This document shows, piece after piece, positions 23,112-34,362 of a DNA stretch of 64,000 nt. The notes below the pieces were generated by a model. That model made no database searches. It saw only the letters and a program-made list of their open reading frames with translations, and was not told the DNA's origin. Source of the stretch: Phellopilus nigrolimitatus (lineage: Eukaryota > Basidiomycota > Agaricomycetes > Hymenochaetales > Hymenochaetaceae); the NCBI GenBank assembly GCA_021029095.1, contig JAJOHG010000007.1, positions 1,054,001 through 1,118,000 of the forward strand, given 5' to 3'. Within the stretch, counting starts at the first letter, position 1. Each line of letters starts with the position of its first letter. The translations under genes and the position numbers were made by a program.

Positions 23112-25091
23112 CTACGAAGTGGTCTTATGGATGCTCGGAGGCAGCGCCGCTCTCGGCAGACCCCTCTCGCGCATTTCTACCTGGCCAGCGCCCGACGTGG
23201 CGCTCCCTGGTCGTCTCGTCTTGCTGCGCGCAGAGGAGAACGACGGCACCTTGGACACAGAACGCGTGTGCGTGCGTGAGGAGCGCGAAGAGTCGCGGCG
23301 GTTGCGGCGGCCCACCGGCGTAAGCCCGACCTCATCCGAGTCGGGGTCGCCGCCATCCACGATCGAGCCGCGCTCGTCGTCGTGGTAGCGCTCGCTGGTT
23401 TTGTGGTGCTCATTTTTCTCAGGCGCGAGCGCGGCAGTCGATGGTCCGTTGTTGCCGAGATCTCGGGTCTGAAATGCGGGATGCGGGAGCGGCTTGAGCG
23501 GGACACCTGCGCCGGTCTGAGCACTACGCTCTTGTTTGTACTGGCGGGGAAGGAGGGAGACACCAGCGAAATAAAGGATGGGAAGCAGCTGGCAAACGAG
23601 AAACCAATCAGCAAAGAAAGTGAGAAAGATAATAAGTGCAACTCACCACAACCCAAACTATCCAAGCGATGTTCACACCGTTCGGTACGGCACCTCGTCC
23701 CGTCGTTTTCTGCCACTCCTCATGGTATCCCGTTCGCACCTGGTAAAATGACAGCGCAATCACAAGCAAGCCCAACACTGCGTGCCCATAGTTCTGCGGC
23801 GGCCTCTTCTCGCCGACCGGAGTCCCCGTCGCAAAGTCGATTTTAGGCCTCGGCTTGACAAAGTGGATGATGCCGCCGAGAGAGCACTGCAGGAGGTACA
23901 GCACGAAGATGACGATCCCCCACTTTTTGTGGTCGTCATCAAGATGCGGCGCTCCTGACTCACTGACCGCGCCGATGCCTAGCCCAAGGCCGGCGACGAT
24001 GAGCGGCCCAGTGATGAAGAACTGAATAATCCAGTGGCATTTGAACCAATGCCGCGAGAAAGTCCGAAGCCATCGCGCGAGCAGCGCGCCCAAGGGCAGA
24101 AGAATCAAAAATGCGATGCCCAAGAGCACTGCATGTGCGATGACAAGCTTCTGGAACGGCAAAAGAGGTGTGGAGGAGCTACCAGAGGAATTTGAGCCGC
24201 TGTTAGCGGGATTTGTCGCAGATGAGCCGGAAGAGAGCGCCTTCGTGAGGTCCAAAGAAAGCGTTCCAGACTCGGAGTGTTGTTCCAGAGTTGCGTCAGT
24301 TGCAGAAGAGCCGGGGTTGGTAGTTCCAAACGCCCAGATGATGCTCTGCGTTGTGTCGCTATTCGCCTGTGAGACCGACAAAGTACACATCAATGATTTG
24401 CTCCAAGCGATACACTACCGGACTAAAGAGAATGATGGGAGAACTATAAAACATACCGGTATACTATAGCCAAACTTGGGGTTCGAACCAGTGGCGCTAT
24501 TGAGGCTTGGCACGGACGTCGCAACGCGCGGTGGCGAAGAGACTACGGTAGGCATTACTTCAGCGGGAGCCGAACGCTGCGAAAGTGTTACAGAGCCATC
24601 AGAGTTCGACCACATGATGACCATGGGCGAATTTGCCATCTGCGACCCAAAGCCCCTAGAAGCCAACGGTATAACTATCGCGAGCAAAGAATGAAGACAA
24701 AGCAAAAGTAACTAACATGGCCATCCACCCAAGAGTCTGAGAGCCCGTGCTCTGAAGCACATACTCGACAGTCGAACCATTCACGACGGCGGAGACACAC
24801 ATCAACTATGTGGGGATTCCAAAAGTAGAGACGCGTCGTCCGCATTTAGTATACACGCATAAGATTAGACGCCGACGAGCAACATACGTCTGTGCATTGC
24901 GAGTCGCCTGTGAGCCCCGTTAGGTTACCTGAGAACCCGGCGGACGTAGCGCTGTTTGATGCTGACGACGTCGGGGACGGAGTAGCTGACGAACTGTCAT
25001 TGTCGTCATCGTTTCCGCCGCCACCGTTCTTCGCAAAGACTGAAGCGAGGATTGGAAAGAGACCATAAACCAACAATGTTGAGAGACGCAT
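23112..25091 (-). CDS. Secreted/membrane DOMON (CDH-type cytochrome) fused to cytochrome b561
   Basis: Predicted transmembrane haem protein that moves electrons across a membrane; the extracellular domain resembles the cytochrome of cellobiose dehydrogenase (family knowledge). Exons (minus): 25091-24888, 24805-24717, 24655-24457, 24366-23647, 23588-23112, total 562 residues. Residues 1-20 form a signal peptide (MRLSTLLVYGLFPILASVFA). After a Ser/Thr/Asn-rich spacer comes the DOMON domain with LGWMAMGFGSQMA, PMVIMWSNSDGSVTLSQR and TTQSIIWAFG. The b561 part has about five membrane segments and four candidate haem histidines (HAVLLGIAF, HWFKCHWIIQF, HFVKPR, HAVLGLLVIAL). The ~130-residue tail is basic, Ser/Arg-rich and probably cytosolic. 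The start is chosen for the signal peptide; an in-frame start 18 codons upstream would spoil it. Likely partners are extracellular oxidoreductases, which is inference. Confidence 0.88.
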
Positions 25092-25742
25092 GTCGCTCAA
25101 GGTGGGGAGAGAGGGGAGGGGGGACGAAGACAGAAGCGAGCCCACCTAAAGCAGAGAGGCTTAAATCCAGAGGTGGCACGCTAGTGACTGTCAAGGGCAT
25201 TTATACCAGACCGTCATGATTCTTCTTTTAATCATGCTGTGTCCTTATGGAATTAATTGTAACCTTGCAAATTGCAAATGACCGCGTTCTTCTCAGACCG
25301 ACCGAAACAACGCACTAAGCAAGCTTGACTTCTCTTGGCGACCAACCGACAGCCTCGAGTCGGGGTATGTAATATTAGTCATGGGCATGCAGACATAGAA
25401 GTGACAACTCTCCCACACAACGTCTACTGCGCTGGTATCTCCCCAGCGCCATTCGCAGATCTTTTGAGCGGTAGTGGTCCGCAGTCAAAGGTGAAATGGC
25501 CGTCCCTGACCGAGCATCGCCTCGATCAGCGCGGCATGAGAGGAAAATCCACTCAAGCACGATCGTCCTCAGCTTTCCCACTTGATGTCGTTGTGCTGGT
25601 CTTCATATAACTTCATATCTTGTCGGATAGCAAGCCGGTTCTCGAGCATCATAAACCGGTATAGTGTTTGCCGATAAAAGTAGCACAGATGAAACTGCCG
25701 AGTAGAAGTGGTGTTTCAAAATAGAGCTCACCACCGCCCGAC
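25092..25742. other. Intergenic, no gene seen
   Basis: Lies between the 5' end of the DOMON-b561 gene and the 3' end of the API5-like gene. No motif-bearing frame. Confidence 0.5.
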
Positions 25743-28700
25743 CTAGCCCCTACCAACCCGAATTTTCCTTTTACGGTCTCCGCTATGATCGCCCTTCCCA
25801 GGCGCGCCGCCCTCCCCGCTGTCGCCCATCCTCGCCAATAAGCTACTGCTACCCCCGCCAGGCCCATGCGCATGCCCCGTATCTTCACCTCTCCGTTGCG
25901 CAGCACCACGAATCTTGATTTCGTCAGCGTCAATGTTCGACGCGCCCAGAATGCTCAACCCCATGCCGTCATCCGGGAGAGAAGCATCCAAAGGCTCCCT
26001 CCACTTGGAAGCACCATGCTTCTTCCCCGGCGCTGAACCTTTTGTAGTCATAATTCCTCCGGTAGTTGGATGCGATGCTTTGAGCGCGGATGCATGAACG
26101 GCGTTATCGCTTCCCACGCCTGCGGAGGCCGAATGAACGCGCGAGAAGAGTGAGTTGTTTGCTGAGGCTGTTAAATAAAAAACAAGCGAATGATAAGGCT
26201 TGGCAGATATACAGGAGGAACATAAACATATACGTACTGCGAACAGTTGAAGACGATCCTATGCCTGATGTGTCACCAGCGCTGCCCAATCCGTCTACTC
26301 CGATTGGCCCACCAGAGAAACGCGTGTTGATGCTCATCCCGGGCGAGCCGATGCCAGATTGCGGCTTCCTCGCTGTTGACGTCTGTTTCATTGATGGGGC
26401 ATTTGATATAGGCGCAGGTGAAGACGAGTTCAACCTGCTAAGAAGCGTCGGCATCGCTGCACCTCCTCGCGAAGTCGACTGCGGTGCATCGCTCGCAGTA
26501 ACAGACTTCCTTCTCGGCTTCTTGCGCATGCGTGGCGACGCATCGTCGTAAGTGCCATCAACGTCGGATGGCGGTGCGCCCCCCATGACCTCATGTTCCT
26601 CCTCGTCGACGTCCATAACATCGCTCCGCGTTCTTGTGAGAACAGAGGCGCTATGCAACGCGATATCTTGAGTCCCGTTTGAGTGCGCATTCGTAGTTGA
26701 CGGATATGCCAGGCGACTCGCAAGTGACGATCCCGGTGCTGCAGCCGGAGAGCGTCTCTGTCGCTGCTCGAATCTGCTCTTACCCGAGCCGGGCGGCCCG
26801 TTTTGACCTCTTGCGCGGGTGCTTGTAGTGACATTCGACCCAATAGTCTTGCTCTCGAAGGCCTTGAGGAGATTCTGTAGACAACGAATTAAAGGGAAGA
26901 AGAATTGGTCGGAACACTGTTACCCTGAAATGGACGAAAGAAAAGAAAAAGAAGATGAAACCGGAATGAAAGTTGGCTCCAAATTATGAGTGCAGAAGAA
27001 AAGAAACAACTTAGGAAATAAAAATAGGTGTGAAGCAAAAGGAAGATATAAAGATAGACCGGTGATAATAAGACTGCTAACAATGCATAGTACTGGATCA
27101 CGAATAGATCAAGATAAGCAGATAGTGAGGTGCAAGAAGGGGAATGGAATAAAAAAAGTCGACAAGAAGGGACGGCGCGAACCCTGATTGTTTCCATGGC
27201 CTCTTCAATTTCATTGTTGGACGGCCGGCTAGGTTCTCCCGTGCGAGTATCTTCGTCCATAGCTACAGATGGCTCACTTTCTTTTAATACAGAGGATAAA
27301 CTCGCTTGCAACGTGCCCAGAGCAGATGCAAGTAGAGGTGGCGGAGAATAACCATCCCTCGAGTCAAGCACGCGCTAAGAAGAAAAAAGTAAATGAGAGC
27401 TGCGGAGAGGAAAGGGCTTATACACGTACCTCTTTGATGATACGGAGAATGGCAAGGCGTGACCTCAGTGTTGTACGCTCCCGAGCAGGTGTGGGACTTG
27501 CAGATATATACTTATTTAATACCTAAGTAAAATTTCAATCGGCAATGTTCCTTCAGATTCCGGAAGGACTCACACCGAACAGTACAGGAGACACATTGAC
27601 AAGATGCGTCTTGACAGAATCCAAATCTCCCGGGTTTTTGCTGCCGAGAAGCGTGGCAGCCTCAACGGCCTTGCAAAGATAGTCGATAACCTTGAAGCCG
27701 GCCTCTCCGGATACCCGTTTTTCAAGAACGTCACCGGCGAAAGGACCCTTATTTGGCGTGAACAACTTGACGAAGAACTGCAACAAACGCAGTGGATCTG
27801 CTGGTGGTGATGGCCTGGACGACGTTTGCGAAGATGAAGCACGCGACGCCGCTGGCCCAGTAGGGATGGGACGCGATGCCGGAGACGCGGGAGAGGTGAG
27901 AAACTCTGCTAGAGAAAGGAGGAAGGTAGTTTTCTCCAGCTCCGCGCTGCTTTCTGACGATGCACAACTGAGTTCGGCATCAAGCGTTGAACGGGTAGCA
28001 TCGAGGAGCACTTCAAGGACGCTGTTTCCTTTCGATGTCGGCCCATTGGAAAGGGATGGAAGATTTATGAGGATTTCTTTAACAATCGTGCGCGCTTCTG
28101 AATGCGTTGCCTGAGGAATAGCCTGCGCAGGACGTGAGAAGGACTGCGAAAAGAAAGAATGGACGACACGGACTCACCCCCGTCATGCCCTTCAACAAGA
28201 TGTCTTCCACGTCTGACTCCCTTACTACCCTTGCGACACATACGCGATACTTCTCGACTAAGAACTGCAGTACCAAGCTTCTCAATCGTGCACGCAGTGC
28301 TCGCTCGTCCTCATCCGCAAGATCCGCAGCGTCATATACACACTGGTCAGAAAGAACCTGAAGCGTGCGTCGGGCATCAAGGTCGACATGTTCTTGGAGT
28401 GCACGCTTCACTACCGTCACTTCTCTGTCGTCGTCTAGATAGATATTGTAGTTAAGACTGAATATAGATCAAAAAGAGACACACCGCTTTGAAGAAGCTG
28501 GACGAGCACATCCGCATTCCTCAATAACCAGTTCCTGTCCACACGCGAGACCGAGGTGATCGCACTGTAACCAGCAATCCGAATCTTCGCAGCAAGTAGA
28601 ACATATATGAGTACCCTTCCAAAATGCTATCACTGCGAGAGCACTCACCTCCTGGTCCTGGTCCTCACATAGATCATACACCGCGTTGATGGCTTCATCT

Positions 28701-28954
28701 TGCAAATCTGGAAAATCGACGAAGTACTCCTTCACTTTCTCCGTCACAAGCTTCTTGTGTAGTGCATCTTCCGCATGCGCAAAGCCTAGTAAACGCTTGA
28801 ACGCCTCCTTTCTCTGTGAAGACAATGCTGAGGGGTTGAGTGCGTTACGAAGGGCAATGCCACACACCAAAGGCCCCCTTCGATCCGGGTTGCGTTCAGC
28901 ACGACGGAAGTACTCTTTCACTTCTGCATCTTGAGTGGGATTGTTTGAAAACAT
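25743..28954 (-). CDS. API5-like protein (apoptosis inhibitor 5 family) with long C-terminal extension
   Basis: Helical-repeat (HEAT/ARM-like) nuclear protein; the animal homologue API5 (AAC-11) binds FGF2 and other nuclear partners, while its fungal role is unclear. Nine exons (minus): 28954-28868, 28813-28649, 28584-28485, 28434-28178, 28122-27574, 27522-27430, 27374-27183, 26874-26238, 26167-25743, total 834 residues with all phases consistent. Diagnostic stretches: RKEAFKRLLGFA, VKEYFVDFPDLQDEAINAVY, LCEDQDQEIRIAGYSAIT, NWLLRNADVLVQLLQS and DDDREVTVVKRAL. Later ones are LLQFFVKLFTPNKGPF and VIDYLCKAVEAATLLGSKN. From about residue 480 the protein becomes Ser/Pro/Gly-rich with basic patches (RKKPRRKS, KRKIRVGRG at the very end), likely nuclear signals. 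Animal API5 is about 520 residues, so this tail is long. The 308-bp intron 7 has a weak GTTCGC donor; a hidden exon there cannot be excluded. The first start could lie further upstream. Confidence 0.82.
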
Positions 28955-30519
28955 TAGCTGGCGTTCAAGACGATCGTCGAAGGACGAGTAAAATGTGAAA
29001 GCTGTTGTATACGCTGTGACCAAGTTATTGAATACATTGTGACAGAGTAAGCGTAAAGTGTACAAAGAGTTATAAAACTATGTCACAGTATGTAAGTAAA
29101 AGCGAAAAAGCCAGCAATCATGCGTTTCTTCAGTTATTGCCAGAATCTGACAACCTACGCGAGCTTTTCGTCGTCATCGTCCATTGTAAATGCAACATAA
29201 TGATGCTACGGCCCAACGCCTCTTTCACGGCAACGCGACCGAGTTTACCACACGACACAAAGGCCTACCATCGTGTGGAAAACAAGGAAAACAAGGAAGT
29301 GTCCGATGTGGTCTGATAGTGCTGACCGCACGTCCGTCTCTACATAAAGATTCAGCTAGGAGACCAAAAGACTGCCTTCCCAGTCCATCCATGTCTGTCC
29401 CTCTTGTCCTGATTCTCATGGTGTCTCAGGAAGCTTTGGACTTTCTTCTGCGTCTAGAGCTGACCGTGTTCGTACCTTGGAAGCGGAGCGTCTCTTGAGG
29501 AACTGACGGCGTAAAGACAGTGAGTTTGTTTCTCGGAAAGAAGCGGGTAGATTTGTTTCTGACTGGTATTGGTAGGTGATAAAAAGGTCGAGAAAGGCTC
29601 ATACCCATCATACCCATAGTTGAGCGTACTCGCGATGGCAACATCGGATTGCGTTGCTGCTTTATGTTCTTCACGCTGTGTAGAGGCCGTAGAAGCTTCT
29701 GCTCACACTTCGTTTGCTGCATGACCGATCCTTGGGTATCGACACGTACAAGATCAAGCTTGTTCTTTCATGCTTTCTATGTTTAGCATCGTATGTGAAG
29801 GGACTATCTGGACCGGTGGCCAGAAAAGTTGATTTTTAAGGCCTGACATTCACCGGTGGATCATGTTTTTTCTCGACGCTCGACCCAGTATGCGCGCGAA
29901 GGGTCGACTATCTTATCCGTCCTCCATGTCGTCTCTGAACATCTCTTGTTTTCAAAAAACTATATTCGCATTCAACGAGTTTTTCCACATCGTCGTGGAC
30001 GTGTGGTTGAAAAAAAAAAACGATCTTCTGGCTTTTCTGGCGATTCGTATGCCCTGACACAACAGATTATTGCGTCGGTAACGCCAGAGCCTGGTCAAAT
30101 TATCAAGCTGACTTTCTGCGATGCCCGTCGGACAATCAGGGTGCAGCCTTTGGACCATTTTCTCCTCTATACTTCCTTGGAGATCTTGGTCTACCAGTTG
30201 CAAGTCAATCAATCATTATTTGTCGACATTATGGCTGTCGTGGAACTTTGACTCTAATAGGAGTTGCGAAGCGACTCATTTGTCAAGAACACGCCTGCTG
30301 CTCGCGAGGCAGTGACTTCCACCTTGCCATGAATGCAATGATGCAACTTCTTCACGCGTTCTTACAGTTATCATCCATAACTTCATTTGCTCGTGCCCTC
30401 TGGCGTGTTTTCAGGCAAATCCTTGTCGCGATGAGCAAGCCCGTGTTTCAGCCGCAATACCCCACGATTCGTTCTTTTTGTCCGTCTATTTTTCAACGAT
30501 TTGATTCCGCGCTACCTCG
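28955..30519. other. Gene-free stretch
   Basis: No recognisable gene. The longest frame (29856-30251, plus) shows no motif, codon bias or promoter. Confidence 0.45.
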
Positions 30520-31150
30520 TTCGCGACGACAGTGTGCTCGCCCACGGACGTCATCAAGGCGCGCGACTGCCTTTCCCTCTACTTCATATGCCTGACATAC
30601 CTATTTTTACACGTCCGTTCAGAGTCGAATCATGAATGCGTCCGGCCCCCGGCTCGAATTCCACCCTGCAAAGTGATACGGAACTCGCTGAAGAACGAAA
30701 GGCCGCTCTTCATGTTCAAGGGCTGGCTGCCTGCGCGCGTAGCTCTCCCTCGTCGTGCTTGACTACTTTCTCACACCGAATTCTATCTGCACGGCACTTC
30801 ACAGATGGACAAGTCTGCAGCCGACGACGATCCTTATCTTCCTCACCCTCGAGCAGCTCAAACGCGCCGTTGACTGGACACGCGGAGACTTAAAATAACC
30901 CTCCGCCCATTCCTTCTCCTCGCTCTTCTTCGAGACCGGTCGACTGATTTGTGCGAGAGCGTGTATATAGCCCGAGATTATGATATGTATGTACGATAGA
31001 TGTGCTTTTCTTTCCCTTTCACACTTAACTTGTGTATGTAGTCTCGTCCGCGATTTTGATTTGCGTGTCCGTGCTTCAAGTAGTGTCCCTTCCCGACTCT
31101 CCCTGCCTATCTCTGACCGGCAGCTGGTCATCAGTTTGACATTGCACATA
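30520..31150 (+). pseudogene. 3' fragment of a mitochondrial dicarboxylate-type carrier gene, copy 1
   Basis: Matches the minus-strand copy at 55,730-56,350 base for base over most of its length. The piece starts inside the last third of the gene (CSPTDVIKA), includes the exon with SRIMNAS and the exon encoding TTILIFLTLEQLKRAVDWTR with its stop near 30895, and continues ~250 bp into the 3' flank. An extra C in the run near 30645 and changes near 30672 shift the frame inside the middle exon. Two introns are still present, so this arose by DNA duplication and not by reverse transcription. Both introns start with GC in place of GT. Carriers of this family move dicarboxylates across the inner mitochondrial membrane; this copy cannot make a whole protein. 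Confidence 0.75.
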
Positions 31151-31403
31151 AGGGGTTTTGGAAGCTAGTCTTCCGCACTGACCTATCTCTAACAATGTGG
31201 CCCTAAAGGCGTGATAAGTATATCACGTCGTTAAGAAAAGCTAACCACCCGAAGACGGCGATCTACCGCGAGAGATTTCGCTCTTCTGTGATTCAGTAAG
31301 TGTGCATATGTTTTGATCCTCTGGGTTTGGCGTCTAAAGATGTGTCCGAGACCTCGCTGAGTGCGCCCGTGGACTTCTGCCCACGCTGCACGCACTGCCA
31401 GTG

Positions 31404-31760
31404 ATGAAAAAGCACGCGCGGCGCCAGCGGCTGCAAAGCGACTCGGACGCGAACGTGGGCTCGGACTTTGACGCGATGCGGGACATGGGGGAGGGCGAGG
31501 CAGACGACACCGCGGCAGGCGAGGACGATGCGCTGGCGGACGCGTTCTCCATCCCGAACGGCGTATTCCACGCGGCACGGATCCTCGTGAACCCACGGTG
31601 CGTGACGACGTACGCGCGGGGATGAGCCATGCGCAGCTCGCGCTCAGCCTGTTCGGTCCGGACAAGGACGAGCAAGACGGGCCTGGCTCGCGCGGGAAGT
31701 ATGTCCTGGGCGACTGGGATGGCGCGCCGAGAGCTTCGTCTGCCAAGAACAGCGGTCCGT
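31404..31760 (+). pseudogene. Broken fragment of an unrecognised gene
   Basis: Two overlapping frames read like one protein after a one-base slip near 31617. The first runs from an ATG at 31404 (MKKHARRQRLQSDSD, GEGEADDTAAGEDDALADAF, FSIPNGVFHAARILVNPRCV). The second continues with MSHAQLALSLFGPDKDEQDG and KYVLGDWDGAPRASS. The composition (acidic patch, ordered core) looks like real coding sequence. I do not recognise the family. It lies between two other gene fragments. Confidence 0.4.
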
Positions 31761-31919
31761 CTTTCTTGTCATCTTCTTGTTATGAATACTGAACTGGTGG
31801 CCTTTTCTTAGGTATACCGGAGGCTAGAAGGCACCCAAAGCGCAGAGACGACCGAGCTTCTCAGTGCACGCCGAGCTATATCATTCGGAGTCGGAGGAAA
31901 TCTGGTATTCAGAGTAAAA

Positions 31920-32331
31920 AAAAAAAAACCCCCGGGCGGCAGCAGCCGTTCAAGTGCGTCTGAAAACTTCGCGAACTCACTGTCCTTCTTTAGATCACCG
32001 CCGAGAAAATCCCGCGAGAGAAAATCCCGCGAGAGGCGCAGGAGCGTCAGGAAACAGTCATCCGCGCACCAAAGCAGCGTGTCGATGACTTCGAGGAGTT
32101 AAATGAGCGAAGAGGTTGCAAGAGGAAGGTGTTCGAGGAGCGCATCAGGCGGACGCGAGGAAACTTGTGCGTATTTCTTTGGTCGCAGTATTTGCAGCAT
32201 CTTTGACACGTCGCAAAAAGGAATGGACGGTGGTACATGCACTTTCACCTTGGGGAGCTGCTCGGAAACGTCCCAGGTGCGCACCAGGAATTCGAGCGTT
32301 GGGTGCAGTGGGAGCTTGAGGACAAAGCGTG
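31920..32331 (+). pseudogene. Fragment of the Clf1/Crooked-neck splicing factor gene with internal deletion
   Basis: Clf1/Syf3 (CRNKL1) is a HAT-repeat scaffold of the Prp19-associated spliceosome. Seen here: AAVQ, a 46-bp intron with GTGCGT and TTTAG ends, then ITAEKIPRE. It goes on with REAQERQETVIRAPKQRVDD and FEERIRRTRGNL, the N-terminal hallmark of the family. After another splice-like junction it jumps to [20 protein letters not shown]. In the full protein that block lies roughly 70-100 residues further on, so the HAT repeats between are missing. A stop (HL*HV) and frame changes interrupt the rest, and a 17-bp unit (GAGAAAATCCCGCGAGA) is duplicated at ~32002-32035. The working gene must be elsewhere. 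Confidence 0.75.
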
Positions 32332-32376
32332 ACAGGCAGCGTAGTGTTCGACTTAAGTTCAATCTCCTGTTCCCTG

Positions 32377-32694
32377 CTATTCATCTGGGTATCCCAAGAA
32401 CAGTATCTTTCCGGGAAGAATGCGATTTTCTTCCCGACTTCCCTTGTCTCCGCTTTGAAGAATGACCTTCAAATTCTGTTTCTCCGTGCTCTTTAGAAAG
32501 GCGGGTGGTGCCGAAAGTCTAGCACCCTCCAGATCGTGGATAGGATAGCCTGTGAAGGCAGCGCGTGTGAAATGTGCACCTCCGCGATAGTCGACGTCGA
32601 CGGGAAATTGGAGACCTTGGGTGTCTAGCGTCAGCGTCGAAAATGACAGTGTCGAAAAAAAGGTGCCGATGCACGAGAAGACTAGTGAGGACAC
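32377..32694 (-). other. Open frame of uncertain status
   Basis: A 105-codon minus-strand frame directly after the Clf1 fragment, with VDVDYRGGAHFTRAAFTGYP as its most protein-like stretch. It might be another gene fragment; no family is recognised and no promoter is evident. Confidence 0.2.
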
Positions 32695-33423
32695 TGAAAC
32701 TGAGGCTTGAGGTCGAAGACAGGCTGATGAACAGGATGAGCACGAGCAACGATAGATCAGTCTATTCGGTCGATTTCAGCATGTGGTTACACTTATAATA
32801 TAACTTATAAGTTACAGAGCATTTCGCAAGAATGCACATCACGTGAAGATGTGGTTAGTCATCCCATTCGGAAGCTTTTCCCTTTTGCCTCGGAGGCTCA
32901 AACTCTCACTTCTTCAAGAGCTTGCACTGAGCGGAGCCGCATTCGGAGAATTCCTCGAGGTAAGTAAAGCGAGTTGCGAACTCAATGAGTTGTGACACGC
33001 AGCAGCTACGTGCTCCTTCTTATCGATCCTCTAGCGTGTTCATCACTTGTCTTCCGTTAAAAGGTTTTTATGATCTCCCGGAGATGGCACTATCACTACT
33101 ATCGTCGTATCTTTGTGAGCGTAGCAAATGGTGATTTTGATGGTGCTCAAAAGTGAATCGAAAAATTGTGAGCCTTTGTCATTATGCTTCGGTCCACAAA
33201 TACATCGCAACTGATGGCTCAAGCGACGTTCCCATATAATAGGTCTACCGAGAGCCTCGGCGGAAGTGCCCCACAAAGCAAGCGCTCACTGCGCTGTCTC
33301 AAGACCCCTCTCTTGGCCAGAACTCAGTCGTGGACGCACTGCTCACCAGCATCGCGGTTCCCGCAGCGCGATACTTGTTATTCACCAACGCTGGCAGCTT
33401 AACGCCGGGACAGAACACGTTTT

Positions 33424-33546
33424 TCATCCGACATATCTTTTCCGAATGGAAGAATTGATAATCGCTGTCACTTCAATACTCACGACTAGCTCATCCGTAC
33501 TAGATGGTCTCGTGAAGTAGATGCAGATTCCCTCATACTCATCCAT
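33424..33546 (-). pseudogene. Short diverged relative of the MSRLHYPH gene
   Basis: A 40-codon frame from an ATG at 33546 reads EGICIYFTRPSSTDELV, similar to KEICPYLARPSTRAERII of the neighbouring gene. The ~120 bp upstream (33550-33680) also match that gene's promoter. A GTGAGT after codon 21 could be a donor, but no continuation was found. Probably a truncated third copy. Confidence 0.45.
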
Positions 33547-33939
33547 TCGAGGCGAATGAGAGTGAAGAACGTTGGAAAGTGTCGAACTGGGCGGCTCGCG
33601 TGTTTTTTATATTTGATGAGATCCAAGCGCTTTTCCGTTGTCTGTCTATGTGGCTGCACGGCAGTGATCAGACAGTACAAGCCCTATCTCTTTCGAACGA
33701 AATATTCAATGGACGAGGTCATTCCGTGGATCAGGCTAGGGTATTGGATACAAAAGGTAATGTCATTCTAATTTATAATCCAGAATATAGTGTGAGAAGT
33801 GGCTTGAATTGCTTCAGCAGCGCGACCGTAGGCCAACTATAGACTGCGTTGTACGGCAGACAAGTAAATGAGTTCCAGACAATGCAATCAAATGTATGGC
33901 CAACCGACCTTGGATCAGTCCTATTCGGTGAGCCCCATC

Positions 33940-34362
33940 TTATCTCTCAAAGGTCTCTGCCTCGAGCCCATCTTGCGGAATGGTTGGCCCGTCTCCTCTC
34001 CTCGGTACTGCATCCGTAGCTCCGGAGGTGACACCGCTAACGTCTTTTTGTGCATATGAAGTTGCTGTCGCATCTCCGGTAGCTGATTCTGTTGGGGAAG
34101 GGGCGGAACCTCCGCCGACTTCTGGGCCTTGAGCTGAATCCCCAGAGGGGATGGTGCTATCCGCAGGTTTGATGTGGTTAACTTCTTGAGCGCGTGTCGC
34201 CAATTCTCCAGAAATAAAGGCAGCTAGAAAGCGGGGATCCACTAGCTCGGACGAGATTATACGCTCGGCGCGGGTAGAGGGCCGCGCCAGATAGGGACAT
34301 ATTTCCTTGTCCTCCGCCTCCCAAGGCATAACGGCCATATGAGGATAGTGGAGACGAGACAT
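33940..34362 (-). CDS. Orphan small protein, MSRLHYPH family member 1
   Basis: A 140-residue frame of unknown function. The first ~70 residues (MSRLHYPHMAVMPWEAEDKE, YLARPSTRAERIISSELVDP, RFLAAFISGELATRA) are almost identical to the gene at 63008-63514. The second half is Gly/Ser/Ala-rich and low in complexity. The two copies fall into different frames after the GGG segment (~residue 88), so at least one has suffered an indel and the C terminus of either may be secondary. TTTTATAT near 34425 (ATATAAAA on the minus strand), about 60 bp before the ATG, is a TATA-like box conserved in both copies. No signal peptide, domain or catalytic motif is recognised. Confidence 0.5.
   Translation of the reverse strand: MSRLHYPHMAVMPWEAEDKEICPYLARPSTRAERIISSELVDPRFLAAFISGELATRAQEVNHIKPADSTIPSGDSAQGPEVGGGSAPSPTESATGDATATSYAQKDVSGVTSGATDAVPRRGDGPTIPQDGLEAETFER

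Noticed and set aside
24470..24490. tRNA B-box-like GGGTTCGAACC
   Set aside because: It lies in a coding exon of the DOMON-b561 gene and there is no matching A box or cloverleaf around it.
29856..30251. 131-codon plus-strand frame
   Set aside because: No motif, no promoter, no relatives in the window; compatible with chance.
30520..31150. Carrier copy 1 as a processed retrocopy
   Set aside because: Introns are retained and there is no poly-A tail or target duplication.
31913..31930. Poly-A run as the tail of a retrocopy
   Set aside because: The As continue into a Clf1-like N-terminal exon with a following intron, so they are not a 3' tail.
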